A stretch of DNA of 64,000 nucleotides, taken from contig NZ_JACVHF010000004.1 in the NCBI RefSeq assembly GCF_014502795.1, positions 155,192 through 219,191 on the forward strand, read 5' to 3'. This DNA comes from Heliobacterium chlorum (lineage in GTDB: Bacteria; Bacillota; Desulfitobacteriia; Heliobacteriales; Heliobacteriaceae). The position numbers and the translations under genes were made by a program. Every line of letters starts with the position of its first letter. Positions within the stretch are counted from its first letter, which is position 1. Shown one piece after another: positions 29,261-37,922 of the stretch. Below the pieces are notes generated by a model that saw only the letters and a program-made list of their open reading frames with translations, made no database searches and had not been told where the DNA came from.

Positions 29261-30922
29261 ATGAATAGATACTATCGCATCTGGCGGATTACCAGCATGT
29301 TCGTCGCCTTCTTCGTTCAAGTTTGGTGGTACAAGAAACAGGAAGGGCGAGTTGGCGAAGAAGCGATGGCGGAACGGTGGTCAAAGCTATATCATCGCAT
29401 GGCCGCCCGGTTTTGCAGTACAGCCACCGAACTGGGTGGATTATTGATCAAAGCGGGTCAATTTTTTGCCACCCGTGTAGACGTTCTGCCGCCGGAAATC
29501 ACCTCAGAACTAGCTCAACTACAAGATGCGGTGCCCCCAGCACCCTTCGACCATATCGAGCGAACAATAGCCGATGAATTATCTCAGCCGCTGGAGGCCA
29601 TCTTTACGTCATTTGAACGAACGGCCCTGGCAGCGGCCTCGCTCGGACAGGTACACCAAGCCACCTTACCTTCAGGTGAGAAAGTCGCCGTCAAAGTTCT
29701 TCGGCCCCGTATTCATGAGATCATCCATGCCGACTTTGAAGCGATTCAACTGACCATGCTTTTGGCTAAAATCTTCACAGATCTGCCGAAACAGATGGAC
29801 ATGGACGCGATCTTCCGGGAAATGCAGCAGACCTTCTCGAATGAATTGGATTACCGTCTTGAAGCAGCCCATTCAGAACGGTTTAAGAAGAGCTTGGCTG
29901 TATTTGAAAAGATCTACGTACCCAACATCTACCGGCAGTACTCCACGAAAAGCATCTTAACGATGGAATTTATCGACGGGCGCAAGGTCGACGACTACGC
30001 TTTCATCGAGGAAAACGGCATTGACCGCAAAGAATTAGGCCACCTGCTCATTCGCTCCTATCTGCACCAGGTGGTAAACGACGGCTTTTTTCACGCAGAC
30101 CCTCACCAAGGCAACATCTATGTGAAAGCCGACGGAACCTTGGTCTTTCTTGATTTCGGAATGGTCGGAGAAATCCGGCCGATGATGAAAGAAAACCTGA
30201 AAAATCTCCTTTTTGCTCTGGTCGAGCGGGATAGTGAAAAGATGGTAGAGGCGATGGGCAACCTGGGCTTCCTTCGTCCTCACGCCAACGTCAACCTGGT
30301 CCGTCGGGCGATGCAATTTTTCCTCGATCATCACTCGTCCGAACAGATGAAGGAAATGGAGCGGACGAAAAATCTCGGTCCCCTCGGCTCTGAGATTCGT
30401 GAATTTATCTATCAACAACCGATGCAGATTCCGGCCCATTTGATTTTTCTTGGACGCGCCATACTAACAGTTACGGGCGTGGCATTCGGACTCGATCCGC
30501 AAATGGATGCTCAAGTAGCTGCCCCGTACATTAAAAAACTGATGGATGACACCGACGGCGGCCTCGCCAACATGGTACTCAAACGGGCCAAAAGCTTTGG
30601 CAGTACCGTCTTGTCTTTACCGACGCTGCTGGCGCGAACTCTCAAAAAAGCCGATCTGGGTGACCTACACGTCAAAGTCGACAACTTAGGGGATATCACG
30701 CGAGCCGTTATGTTCCAGTCACGGCTGGCAAATCGCTTAGTATTGGCTCTCCTATTGGCGACATCGATCATCTGCGGGACGATTCTGTACACTCAGCAAT
30801 TTATCCAGGAAGCCAAAGGTGCCGCCTCGATTGCAGCGCTGCTGGCCCTGCTTCTCTTATGGCATTCTCGCCAACGCCCCCGGGATTCCAGCCAACCCTT
30901 TCACCGCAATGGCCCATTTTGA
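29261..30922 (+). CDS. ABC1/UbiB-family atypical kinase-like protein
   Basis: The 553-residue protein has the ABC1 (UbiB/AarF/COQ8) fold. The KAGQFFATRVDVLP helix carries the KxGQ motif, AAASLGQVHQATL replaces the P-loop, VAVKVLRP holds the catalytic Lys, and DPHQGNIYV and FLDFGMVGEI are the metal-binding regions. Two hydrophobic segments close the C-terminus (about residues 490-535). UbiB proteins act in isoprenoid-quinone biosynthesis or lipid homeostasis. Heliobacteria use menaquinone, so the exact role is open. The ribosome site is CAAGGAGCG. A small gene follows after 31 bases. Confidence 0.9.
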   Translation: MNRYYRIWRITSMFVAFFVQVWWYKKQEGRVGEEAMAERWSKLYHRMAARFCSTATELGGLLIKAGQFFATRVDVLPPEITSELAQLQDAVPPAPFDHIERTIADELSQPLEAIFTSFERTALAAASLGQVHQATLPSGEKVAVKVLRPRIHEIIHADFEAIQLTMLLAKIFTDLPKQMDMDAIFREMQQTFSNELDYRLEAAHSERFKKSLAVFEKIYVPNIYRQYSTKSILTMEFIDGRKVDDYAFIEENGIDRKELGHLLIRSYLHQVVNDGFFHADPHQGNIYVKADGTLVFLDFGMVGEIRPMMKENLKNLLFALVERDSEKMVEAMGNLGFLRPHANVNLVRRAMQFFLDHHSSEQMKEMERTKNLGPLGSEIREFIYQQPMQIPAHLIFLGRAILTVTGVAFGLDPQMDAQVAAPYIKKLMDDTDGGLANMVLKRAKSFGSTVLSLPTLLARTLKKADLGDLHVKVDNLGDITRAVMFQSRLANRLVLALLLATSIICGTILYTQQFIQEAKGAASIAALLALLLLWHSRQRPRDSSQPFHRNGPF

Positions 30923-30953
30923 CCAAAATTCGCAATAAAGGAGGTGAGCGCCA

Positions 30954-31205
30954 ATGACGGAAGCTCATGAACAGAACGGACAAACCTGCGAACAGGAACA
31001 CAAAAAGTCTTGTGGTTCCTGGGAGTTTTCTTTCAAAGAAACTGAAGATGGATTTACCATCAACATCAAAGGTGACAAAGAGCGATTGCGGGCCAAGCGG
31101 GAAGCTATTGAAGCATTTAAGGAGTTTCAAAGCAAAGCAAAAAAAGCTGGTTTTTATCCTCCCTTTTTACATTTCTTTGCTCAGTATGATCGAGATCGTC
31201 GCTAA
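30954..31205 (+). CDS. Small hydrophilic protein of unknown function
   Basis: This 83-residue protein has a strong ribosome site (AAAGGAGGTGAGCG) and follows the UbiB-like gene by 31 bases, then ends in a terminator. It has two N-terminal cysteines (TCEQEHKKSCGSW), a short beta-like segment (DGFTINIKG) and a charged helix RLRAKREAIEAFKEFQSKAK. I do not recognise a family. The overlapping frame at 30967-31323 runs through the terminator and is not a gene. Confidence 0.7.
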   Translation: MTEAHEQNGQTCEQEHKKSCGSWEFSFKETEDGFTINIKGDKERLRAKREAIEAFKEFQSKAKKAGFYPPFLHFFAQYDRDRR

Positions 31206-31240
31206 CCGGGGATTTGGAATTGTATATTATTTTTTATCGA

Positions 31241-31272
31241 AAACGAGGAGCAGTCGACTCCTCGTTTTTATT
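31241..31272 (+). terminator. Rho-independent terminator after the 83-residue gene
   Basis: AAACGAGGAG (31241-31250) pairs with CTCCTCGTTT (31258-31267), followed by T-rich sequence. Confidence 0.9.
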
Positions 31273-31319
31273 TTTCTTGACATAATTACTAGAGATGTGT
31301 ACTGCTATAAGAGGGGGGC

Positions 31320-32267
31320 ATGAAAATGAATATCCTCGTAACGGGAGGAACCGGGTATATCGGCAAGGCTCTCGTAGAGTCGCTAGCCAACGCAGGTCAC
31401 CGGATTTGGGTGACGACGCGGAATAAGGGTGACGCCACAATGACGAAAAAATCGATCTTGTCGGTCCCCATACCACCCTCGCATAAACGGTATCCAGAGG
31501 AATTTTTCGAGACCATCGATATAGTCGTGAATCTTGCCGGGGAAAATATCGGCGGAAGTCGATGGACGGCCGATGTGAAAAAGCGAATTGTCGACAGCCG
31601 ACTACAAGTAACCGGACAAATCATAGAGAGCTGCCGCTACAACCGAAAGGCGAAAAGATCCTATCCGAAGGTGTTAATTCATGCTTCAGCCGTAGGCTAT
31701 TACGGTGTTCATGAACAAGCGACATATACTGAAGCGAACGGACCGGGAGAAGGATTCCTAGCGGAGGTATGTAAAGAATGGGAAAACGCAGCGAGGAAAG
31801 GGACCGATGAAGGAATCCGAGTCGTCATTCTGCGTTTTGGCGTGGTGCTCGCTGCTGGTGGCGGGATGCTCGAAAAGATGGGAAGACCGTTCCAATGGGG
31901 TGTCGGCGGTGTTGTCGGTGAGGGAAACCAGTGGATCTCGTGGGTGCACCGAGATGATCTACTGCAGGTGATCGAACATGCGATCACTGACGAACGGATG
32001 CAAGGTCCCTATAACCTGTGCAGTCCGAATCCCGTAACCATGACGGAGATGACTCGAGCCTTAGCCAAGGCCATCGGCAAACCGGCTTGGACAAAAATGC
32101 CGTCCTGGGCGGCTCGCCTCGTCTTTGGTGAGATGGCCGACGAAATGCTCTTACAAGGGCAACGAGTGATTCCAGCCAACCTAGAAAAGTTGGGTTATGC
32201 ATTTAAGTACCCGAGCCTGGAAAGAGCACTCAGTGCGATATATTCAACCGTTTCAGTCCTGAAATAA
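31320..32267 (+). CDS. TIGR01777-type NAD(P)-binding epimerase-like protein (YfcH/SDR39U1 family)
   Basis: An extended short-chain dehydrogenase with the Rossmann start VTGGTGYIGKALVESLA. It also shows the family segments VVNLAGENIG, RWTADVKKRIVDSR, HASAVGYYG and WISWVHRDDLLQVI. The 315-residue length is usual. No substrate is established for the family. The ATG at 31320 follows GAGGGGGG. The ribosome site and the preceding terminator suggest its own transcript. Confidence 0.92.
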   Translation: MKMNILVTGGTGYIGKALVESLANAGHRIWVTTRNKGDATMTKKSILSVPIPPSHKRYPEEFFETIDIVVNLAGENIGGSRWTADVKKRIVDSRLQVTGQIIESCRYNRKAKRSYPKVLIHASAVGYYGVHEQATYTEANGPGEGFLAEVCKEWENAARKGTDEGIRVVILRFGVVLAAGGGMLEKMGRPFQWGVGGVVGEGNQWISWVHRDDLLQVIEHAITDERMQGPYNLCSPNPVTMTEMTRALAKAIGKPAWTKMPSWAARLVFGEMADEMLLQGQRVIPANLEKLGYAFKYPSLERALSAIYSTVSVLK

Positions 32268-32282
32268 TTTGAGTTTCAACAA

Positions 32283-32504
32283 TTATCCACAGAGAAGTGC
32301 GATCAAATCGTGGGCAAGCTGAATTTAGCCACAGCAAAACCCCTATTACTCACATCTGTGCCCCCTTTATGCACATACTAACTACGGATATCCACAAGTT
32401 ATGCACAAAATGGTTTCGAATAGAGAATGAAACGGATGACACACTCACATATATCCACGACTTATCCATGAACTTATTCACGGTTTATCCACAGCTTATT
32501 CATG
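32283..32504 (+). promoter_or_regulatory. Helically phased cluster of DnaA-box-like 9-mers
   Basis: Eleven same-strand sites related to TTATCCACA start at 32283, 32325, 32346, 32367, 32388, 32399, 32451, 32462, 32474, 32485 and 32496. Two (32283 and 32485) are perfect, and two TTATGCACA sites fit the looser TTWTNCACA consensus; the rest have one to three mismatches. Start-to-start distances are 42, 21, 21, 21, 11, 52, 11, 12, 11 and 11 bases, close to whole helical turns. The gap of 367 bases holds no credible gene. It may be a DnaA-binding cluster that regulates initiation or the flanking genes. Confidence 0.7.
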
Positions 32505-32634
32505 AAACTATGAAAAGGTATTCCCCAACTTACGAGGACCTTTTCATCTCGTCAGTTTCACCCTTTGATTCTCCTGGAATATAAGAGAGGGTGAATCACA
32601 TACACCAAAGAATGCGAAAGGGAAGGTGGATCTC

Positions 32635-33030
32635 ATGGAAAACGTAAAAGTGGGTCTGCAAGGTCACAAAGAGGAACTGGTTACCGTTCAAAACACCGCC
32701 GTCAAGTATGGTTCCGGAGGGGTACAAGTCTATGCAACACCGGCCATGATCGGACTCATGGAAGGGGCTGCCGTTGCCGCTGTTGATCCTCTGCTTCCGG
32801 ACGGCATGGGGACGGTCGGCGTCTCCATCCAGTCGAGCCATATTGCGGCGACCCCCGTCGGCATGAAAGTACGAGCTGAAGCCGATTTGATTGAGGTAGA
32901 CGGAAAAAAACTGACCTTTAAGGTCGCTGCCTACGACGAAGTCGAAAAAATCGGCGAAGGCATCCATCACCGCTACATCATTCAAGTGGAACGGTTTATG
33001 GCCAAAAACTTTGCCAAGAGCAAGAAGTAA
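32635..33030 (+). CDS. Hotdog-fold thioesterase of the fluoroacetyl-CoA thioesterase (FlK) type
   Basis: The 131-residue protein matches the FlK-like single-hotdog family. With the ATG at 32635, Thr35 (YATPAM), Glu43 (LMEGAA) and His69 (SSHIAATPVG) keep the spacing of the FlK catalytic Thr42/Glu50/His76. The end GEGIHHRYIIQVERFM is also typical. It most likely hydrolyses a short acyl-CoA. Its substrate cannot be read from sequence, and most members are not fluoroacetate-specific. GGGAAGGTGG precedes the start; an in-frame GTG at 32626 is less likely. The DnaA-box cluster is directly upstream. Confidence 0.85.
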   Translation: MENVKVGLQGHKEELVTVQNTAVKYGSGGVQVYATPAMIGLMEGAAVAAVDPLLPDGMGTVGVSIQSSHIAATPVGMKVRAEADLIEVDGKKLTFKVAAYDEVEKIGEGIHHRYIIQVERFMAKNFAKSKK

Positions 33031-33125
33031 ATCGATAGAATTAGCAAGGAAGGGAAAACAAGGGCGATAGTCGAATAGTAAGCCAACAGAATAGCTAACA
33101 GACCGAATACTGAGGAGGGTACCCG

Positions 33126-34796
33126 GTGAAAACGGACATCCAAATCGCCCAAGAAGCCACGATGGATCCTATCACAGATATCGCCCATACCCTGGGAATT
33201 CCTGACGATGAGATTGAATTGTACGGCCGATACAAAGCAAAAATCTCCTTAAAAGCCTTTGACCGTCTGGAAAGACAGGCCGACGGAAAACTGATTCTGG
33301 TGACAGCCATCAATCCCACCCCGGCGGGGGAAGGTAAGACGACGACGACCGTCGGTCTCGGCGATGCCCTGCACCGGCTGGGAAAAAAGGTTGTCATCGC
33401 TTTACGGGAGCCATCCCTCGGTCCCAGCTTTGGCGTAAAGGGCGGAGCTGCCGGCGGTGGATACGCGCAGATCGTTCCCATGGAAGACATCAACCTCCAC
33501 TTTACCGGTGATTTTCATGCCATCACATCGGCCCACAACCTGCTGGCGGCGATGCTCGATAACAGCATCCAGCAGGGCAACCCCCTTAACATAGACCCTC
33601 GTCAAGTCGTTTTCCGCCGAGTCGTCGACCTCAATGACCGGGCACTTCGGAACACCATCATCGGCCTAGGCGGCAAGGCTGACGGCGTGCCGCGCCAGTC
33701 GGGCTTCGACATCACCGTCGCCTCCGAACTCATGGCCATCCTCTGCTTGTCGAAGGATCTGATGGATTTGAAAGCCCGCTGTGCCAAGATCGTTGTAGCC
33801 TATACCTACGACGGACGACCGGTTACAGCGGCAAACTTGGAAGCGCAGGGTTCCATGGCCGTCCTCATGAAGGATGCCATCAAGCCGAACCTGGTGCAGA
33901 CGCTGGAACATACGCCGGCCTTTGTCCACGGCGGCCCCTTTGCCAACATCGCCCATGGTTGCAACTCCGTCATCGCCACGCGAATGGCCTTGAAATTGGG
34001 CGACTACTGCGTCACCGAAGCCGGATTTGGCGCCGACCTGGGCGCCGAAAAGTTCTATAACCTTAAATGTCGTTTTGCCGGACTCAAACCAGCTTGTACG
34101 GTCATCGTCGCTACCGTCCGGGCGCTCAAGTCCCATGGCGGCGTTCCGAAAACAGAACTGAACCAGGAAGACCTCGAAGCCCTAGCCGAGGGTTTTGGCA
34201 ACCTGGAAAAGCATATCGAAAACGTATCCAAGTTCGGCGTGCCGGCTGTCGTAGCCATCAACGCCTTCCCCACCGATACGAAAGCGGAACTGGACTACGT
34301 CTACGCCCGCTGCCGGGAAATGGGCGTCGACGTGGCCCTATCGGAAGTCTGGGCCAAAGGCGGTGAAGGCGGAATTGAGTTGGCCGAAAAAGTCATCGCC
34401 GCTATTGAAAACAAGCCCTCCCGCTTTCAAGTCCTCTACGACACGGAACTTCCCATCAAAGCGAAGATCGCCACTATCGTGCGGGAAGTCTACGGCGGCA
34501 GTGATGTCACCTTTTCTGCCGAAGCAGAAAAACATATTCAAACCTTCACCGAACTCGGCTATGGGCACCTGCCGATCTGTATGGCGAAAACCCAGTATTC
34601 TCTCTCCGATGATATGTCGAAAATCGGCCGACCCTCGGGCTTTACGGTGGGCGTGCGCGAAGTTCGCCTGTCTGCCGGTGCCGGATTCCTCGTGGCGATC
34701 ACCGGGGCCATCATGACCATGCCGGGATTGCCGAAACGCCCGGCTGCCTGTTCCATCGATATCGACGAAAACGGAAAAATCGTCGGCTTGTTTTAA
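33126..34796 (+). CDS. fhs: Formate-tetrahydrofolate ligase
   Basis: Fhs activates formate with ATP to 10-formyl-tetrahydrofolate, feeding purine synthesis and one-carbon metabolism. The 556-residue product is full length, with the ATP loop [20 protein letters not shown] (20 residues, about 58-77), [25 protein letters not shown] segment ([17 protein letters not shown]) and the C-terminal [14 protein letters not shown] [10 protein letters not shown]. The GTG at 33126 follows GAGGAGGG. Folate genes follow downstream, giving a functional neighbourhood. Confidence 0.97.
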   Translation: MKTDIQIAQEATMDPITDIAHTLGIPDDEIELYGRYKAKISLKAFDRLERQADGKLILVTAINPTPAGEGKTTTTVGLGDALHRLGKKVVIALREPSLGPSFGVKGGAAGGGYAQIVPMEDINLHFTGDFHAITSAHNLLAAMLDNSIQQGNPLNIDPRQVVFRRVVDLNDRALRNTIIGLGGKADGVPRQSGFDITVASELMAILCLSKDLMDLKARCAKIVVAYTYDGRPVTAANLEAQGSMAVLMKDAIKPNLVQTLEHTPAFVHGGPFANIAHGCNSVIATRMALKLGDYCVTEAGFGADLGAEKFYNLKCRFAGLKPACTVIVATVRALKSHGGVPKTELNQEDLEALAEGFGNLEKHIENVSKFGVPAVVAINAFPTDTKAELDYVYARCREMGVDVALSEVWAKGGEGGIELAEKVIAAIENKPSRFQVLYDTELPIKAKIATIVREVYGGSDVTFSAEAEKHIQTFTELGYGHLPICMAKTQYSLSDDMSKIGRPSGFTVGVREVRLSAGAGFLVAITGAIMTMPGLPKRPAACSIDIDENGKIVGLF

Positions 34797-34808
34797 GCGG
34801 CAGAACAG

Positions 34809-34844
34809 TCCCCGGATGGGAATTTCCCTATCCGGGGATTTCTT
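34809..34844 (+). terminator. Terminator-like hairpin after fhs
   Basis: TCCCCGGAT-GGGAA pairs with TTCCC-T-ATCCGGGGA with one bulged base, then TTTCTT. It also lies just upstream of the HD-domain gene. Confidence 0.75.
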
Positions 34845-34845
34845 A

Positions 34846-35514
34846 ATGGACATAACGATTTTTCCCACAAAAAGATCCTTGGGAGGGTGTACGCTGAACA
34901 GGGTTCGACGCATCTTAGAACAACCATTCTTTCTGCAATGCCTGGAACAAAACGCAGCCTGGGAAAAGGACCGCTTGTTTTGCCACCACGATCTCACCCA
35001 CCTGCTCGATGTGGCCCGCATCGCCTACATCCTCGCTTTGGAATCTCCTGACGAGTATCGGCAGTTCACCCAGGCCTTGCACCAGAGGAGCCACGCCGCC
35101 GATGCTAGAATTCAAGGTGTCAGCGAAACCGTGAAGGACGAAAAAGCTGAGGCCGTGGAAAAGGCAAATCTAACGATAGATGATCAGATCAAGGCAAAGG
35201 CCAAAGAAGTAATCTACAGCGCGGCTTTGCTCCATGACATGGGCAAGTGGAAACAGTATGAGACTGGGGAAGACCATGCCAAGGTCGGTGCCGAGCTTTG
35301 TAAACCCCTATTAAAAGATTGTGGATTCAGTGACATCGAAATTGACCTGATCGCTGAGGCCATTCGCCACCACCGGAAAAAAGAACGGAAAATGAGCCCC
35401 ACCTTTTTGGGACAAATCCTCGCGCGAGCAGACGGATACTCCCGGCTTTGCTGCCGCTGTGAACAAACGAACGACTGTAACTGGAAGAAAAAGCAGGAAA
35501 CGTTGATTTACTAA
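34846..35514 (+). CDS. HD-domain phosphohydrolase in the folate operon
   Basis: The 222-residue protein holds a classic HD signature. CHHDLTHLLDVARIAYIL supplies the first His residues, LLHDMGKWKQYETGEDHAKVG holds the HD pair, and IAEAIRHHRK the distal His. It is a metal-dependent phosphohydrolase. It starts near ATG 34846; a CTG at 34894 with GGGAGGGTG upstream is an alternative. folP follows after 13 bases. An insert of about 25 charged residues (near ETVKDEKAEAVEKAN) interrupts the domain. It may remove phosphate from dihydroneopterin phosphates, but this is inference from the neighbours. Confidence 0.85.
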   Translation: MDITIFPTKRSLGGCTLNRVRRILEQPFFLQCLEQNAAWEKDRLFCHHDLTHLLDVARIAYILALESPDEYRQFTQALHQRSHAADARIQGVSETVKDEKAEAVEKANLTIDDQIKAKAKEVIYSAALLHDMGKWKQYETGEDHAKVGAELCKPLLKDCGFSDIEIDLIAEAIRHHRKKERKMSPTFLGQILARADGYSRLCCRCEQTNDCNWKKKQETLIY

Positions 35515-35527
35515 GTAGGTGACATGG

Positions 35528-36772
35528 ATGGGACCTATACAAGTGCTGGATATTCAGGATAAGAGGGAACTGGAAGCATATATTGCAGCTACAGGCTGCG
35601 ATCCGGCTGGAACAGCGATCATGACGGCAAAAGGCTCCTATCGAGTCTTGCGGGTCACCGGTGTTTCCGCCAAAGGAGCCAACCTGTTGAAGCAGGAGAT
35701 GCTTGCCCGGGGTGGAGACTGCGCCGTCCACCGCCTGACCTGCGTCCTCGACGTCGACAAGACCGACGTGATCCTCATGGGAACGGAGCGGCAATACAGA
35801 GATCTTTGCCGAAAACTACAAGTCCAACCCTTTGGCCTAAAAAAATTGGGACAAGCGATTTTAACCACCCTGGAAAAGGTAGAACGACGACAATCGTACC
35901 GACTCGATTGCCGGGGTAAATCGCTGCCCATTGGCGAACGAACCTTGATCATGGGCATCTTAAACCTTACGCCAGACAGTTTTTCCGACGGCGGTTCCTA
36001 CCCAACGGTCCGGGAAGCTCTCCGGCGAGTAGAGGAGATGGTCGAAGAAGGCGCTGACATCATCGATATCGGTGCCGAATCGACTCGTCCCGGCCACAGG
36101 CCTCTGACCGCGGAAGAAGAGATGGAACGACTGCTGCCCTTCTTGCGGGAAATCGTTCCCCATTGCCCTGTGCCCATTTCAGTAGATACCTATAAAGCCT
36201 CCACGGCGAAGCAGGCCCTTGAAACCGGGGTGCACATCCTCAACGACATCTGGGGACTGCAAGGAGATCCTGAGATGGCTGCCGTCGCGGCCGCCTACGG
36301 TGCGCCTGTCGTCGTGATGCATAACCAAGAGGGGACCGAATACAACGATCTTATGGGAGACATACTTACTTTTTTACAAGGGAGCATCGACCGGGCGAGA
36401 GACGCTGGTGTGCCCCAAGAAGCGATCATCATCGATCCAGGGATTGGCTTTGGCAAGACCTATGATCATAACCTAGAAGTGATGCACCGTCTCGGCGAAC
36501 TAAAAGTGCTCGGCCAGCCGATCCTACTGGGCACTTCGAGAAAATCCATCATCGCTAAAACGCTCAATCTGCCTGTCGATGAGCGCCTTGAAGGCACCCT
36601 CGCCACGACTGCCTTTGGCATCGCTAAGGGTGTCGATATCGTCCGCGTTCACGATGTCTTAGCCAATGCGAGGGCAGCGAAGATGACCGATGCGATGGTG
36701 CGCAGACCCCGAATAGGGAGTAACGCTTTGACGATAGGGGGTGAAAGAAGATATGAAAGAGAGCGGGAGTAA
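35528..36772 (+). CDS. folP: Dihydropteroate synthase with N-terminal extension
   Basis: FolP condenses dihydropterin diphosphate with p-aminobenzoate. The catalytic barrel starts near residue 140 with LIMGILNLTPDSFSDGG, followed by IDIGAESTRPG, ISVDTYKASTA, NDIWGLQGDPEM, IIIDPGIGFGKT and LLGTSRKS. All pterin and phosphate-binding signatures are present. An extra domain of about 135 residues precedes the barrel, a layout known from several clostridial relatives and of unknown function. ATG 35528 or GTG 35519 could start it. The 3' end overlaps folBK. Confidence 0.94.
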   Translation: MGPIQVLDIQDKRELEAYIAATGCDPAGTAIMTAKGSYRVLRVTGVSAKGANLLKQEMLARGGDCAVHRLTCVLDVDKTDVILMGTERQYRDLCRKLQVQPFGLKKLGQAILTTLEKVERRQSYRLDCRGKSLPIGERTLIMGILNLTPDSFSDGGSYPTVREALRRVEEMVEEGADIIDIGAESTRPGHRPLTAEEEMERLLPFLREIVPHCPVPISVDTYKASTAKQALETGVHILNDIWGLQGDPEMAAVAAAYGAPVVVMHNQEGTEYNDLMGDILTFLQGSIDRARDAGVPQEAIIIDPGIGFGKTYDHNLEVMHRLGELKVLGQPILLGTSRKSIIAKTLNLPVDERLEGTLATTAFGIAKGVDIVRVHDVLANARAAKMTDAMVRRPRIGSNALTIGGERRYERERE

Positions 36773-37649
36773 AGACCTGCCGTCGACAACCGATCGTATC
36801 TTACTGGAGGGCATGACCTTTTACGGCTACCATGGCGCTCTGCCGGAGGAAACGGTGCTCGGGCAACCTTTTCAAGTCGACCTAGACCTCCATGTGGACC
36901 TCGCGCGGGCAGGCAAGTGGGACAAGGTGGAAGAGTCAGTCCATTATGGTGAAGTCTACGAAGAAGTCAAGCGAATCCTAGAGGGTCCGCCCAAAGCCTC
37001 GATTGAAGCTGTGGCGAACAGCATCATCGAAGCCGTCTACGGGCGCTTTCCCAAGGTGCAAGGCATCCGAGTCCGTGTTCAAAAGCCAAAAGCCCCGGTT
37101 CCCGGCATTTTCCGTTCGATGACCGTGGAGATGTTTCGGTCGGCACCGACGCCTTGCTTTATCGGACTGGGCAGCAATATGGGCCATAAAGCCGGTAACC
37201 TTACGCAGGCGCTGCGGATGCTGGCCCAGGTGCCCGGCCTTGCCGTGGTGGACCACTCCTCCTGGTACTTATCAAAACCGGTCGGTTTTACAGACCAAGA
37301 TGATTTCATGAACGGCGTCGCCCGCATCCTCAGTTGGTTGACACCGCAGGAACTGCTCCGGGTTTTACTGGAGACGGAAAAGGAACTGGGACGGGAGCGA
37401 ACCTTACGCTGGGGACCGCGGACGATCGATTTAGATTTGCTCCTTTACGGCGATCAAGTCGTTCGCACGGACGACCTAATCGTCCCACATGAACGCATGT
37501 ACGAGCGGGCCTTTGTCCTTCTGCCGCTGGCAGAGATCGCCCCCGACTACATTCATTTAGACGGCATGACAACGCGCCAGCATGTAAGCCGTCTGAACGA
37601 TTCCAGCGATGTGATCTTGCATGTACCGAAAAGCTCCGTTACAATATAA
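36753..37649 (+). CDS. folBK: Fused dihydroneopterin aldolase and hydroxymethyl-dihydropterin pyrophosphokinase
   Basis: Residues about 12-125 form FolB (LEGMTFYGYHGALPEE, VHYGEVYEEVKRILE and a conserved Lys in RVQKPKAPVPG). Residues about 135-290 form FolK (CFIGLGSNMGHKAGNL, SSWYLSKPVG, RWGPRTIDLDLLLYGD, VPHERMYERAFVLLPL). The fusion joins consecutive steps before FolP. The start overlaps folP by about 20 bases, indicating coupling; GTG 36741 is an alternative start. With folP it gives most of the later folate pathway. Confidence 0.94.
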   Translation: MKESGSKDLPSTTDRILLEGMTFYGYHGALPEETVLGQPFQVDLDLHVDLARAGKWDKVEESVHYGEVYEEVKRILEGPPKASIEAVANSIIEAVYGRFPKVQGIRVRVQKPKAPVPGIFRSMTVEMFRSAPTPCFIGLGSNMGHKAGNLTQALRMLAQVPGLAVVDHSSWYLSKPVGFTDQDDFMNGVARILSWLTPQELLRVLLETEKELGRERTLRWGPRTIDLDLLLYGDQVVRTDDLIVPHERMYERAFVLLPLAEIAPDYIHLDGMTTRQHVSRLNDSSDVILHVPKSSVTI

Positions 37650-37922
37650 AGTGCTGAATTTTGTAGGAAGGCTGTATTCCAATCTCGATGGAAGCGGCAC
37701 TTTCAAGACAGCAGCCCCAAAAATGCTATCCATTTCACCGCTTGGAGCCTCCTGGGACCGAGACGGAAGGAATATCGGAAGCAGGTCAACAACGTCTTAA
37801 AAATTCGGCATGGACGGCAGCATGGCAGTTCAGTGTCGATTGTGATGACGATAGACTCGACCTCCTTCTTCCTCACCGTTTCCTCACGGGAAAAACGGCG
37901 GAAGAAGGAGGTTTTTCCATAT
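37650..37922 (+). promoter_or_regulatory. panC leader with a long hairpin covering the ribosome site
   Basis: CCTCCTTCTTCC (37861-37872) can pair with GGAAGAAGGAGG (37900-37911), extended by CCGTTT with AAACGG inside and followed by TTTTTCC. The right arm contains the panC ribosome site GGAGG. It could act as a terminator or translational switch. The 200 bases upstream hold no gene I accept and match no riboswitch I know. Confidence 0.55.

Noticed and set aside
32283..32504. The DnaA-box array as the chromosomal oriC
   Set aside because: No dnaA, dnaN, gidA or rpmH lies in the window and no clear AT-rich unwinding element follows the boxes. I keep it as a DnaA-binding cluster of unknown role.
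32297..32584. 95-residue open frame over the DnaA boxes
   Set aside because: It has no ribosome site, its sequence is dictated by the repeated 9-mers, and it resembles no protein.
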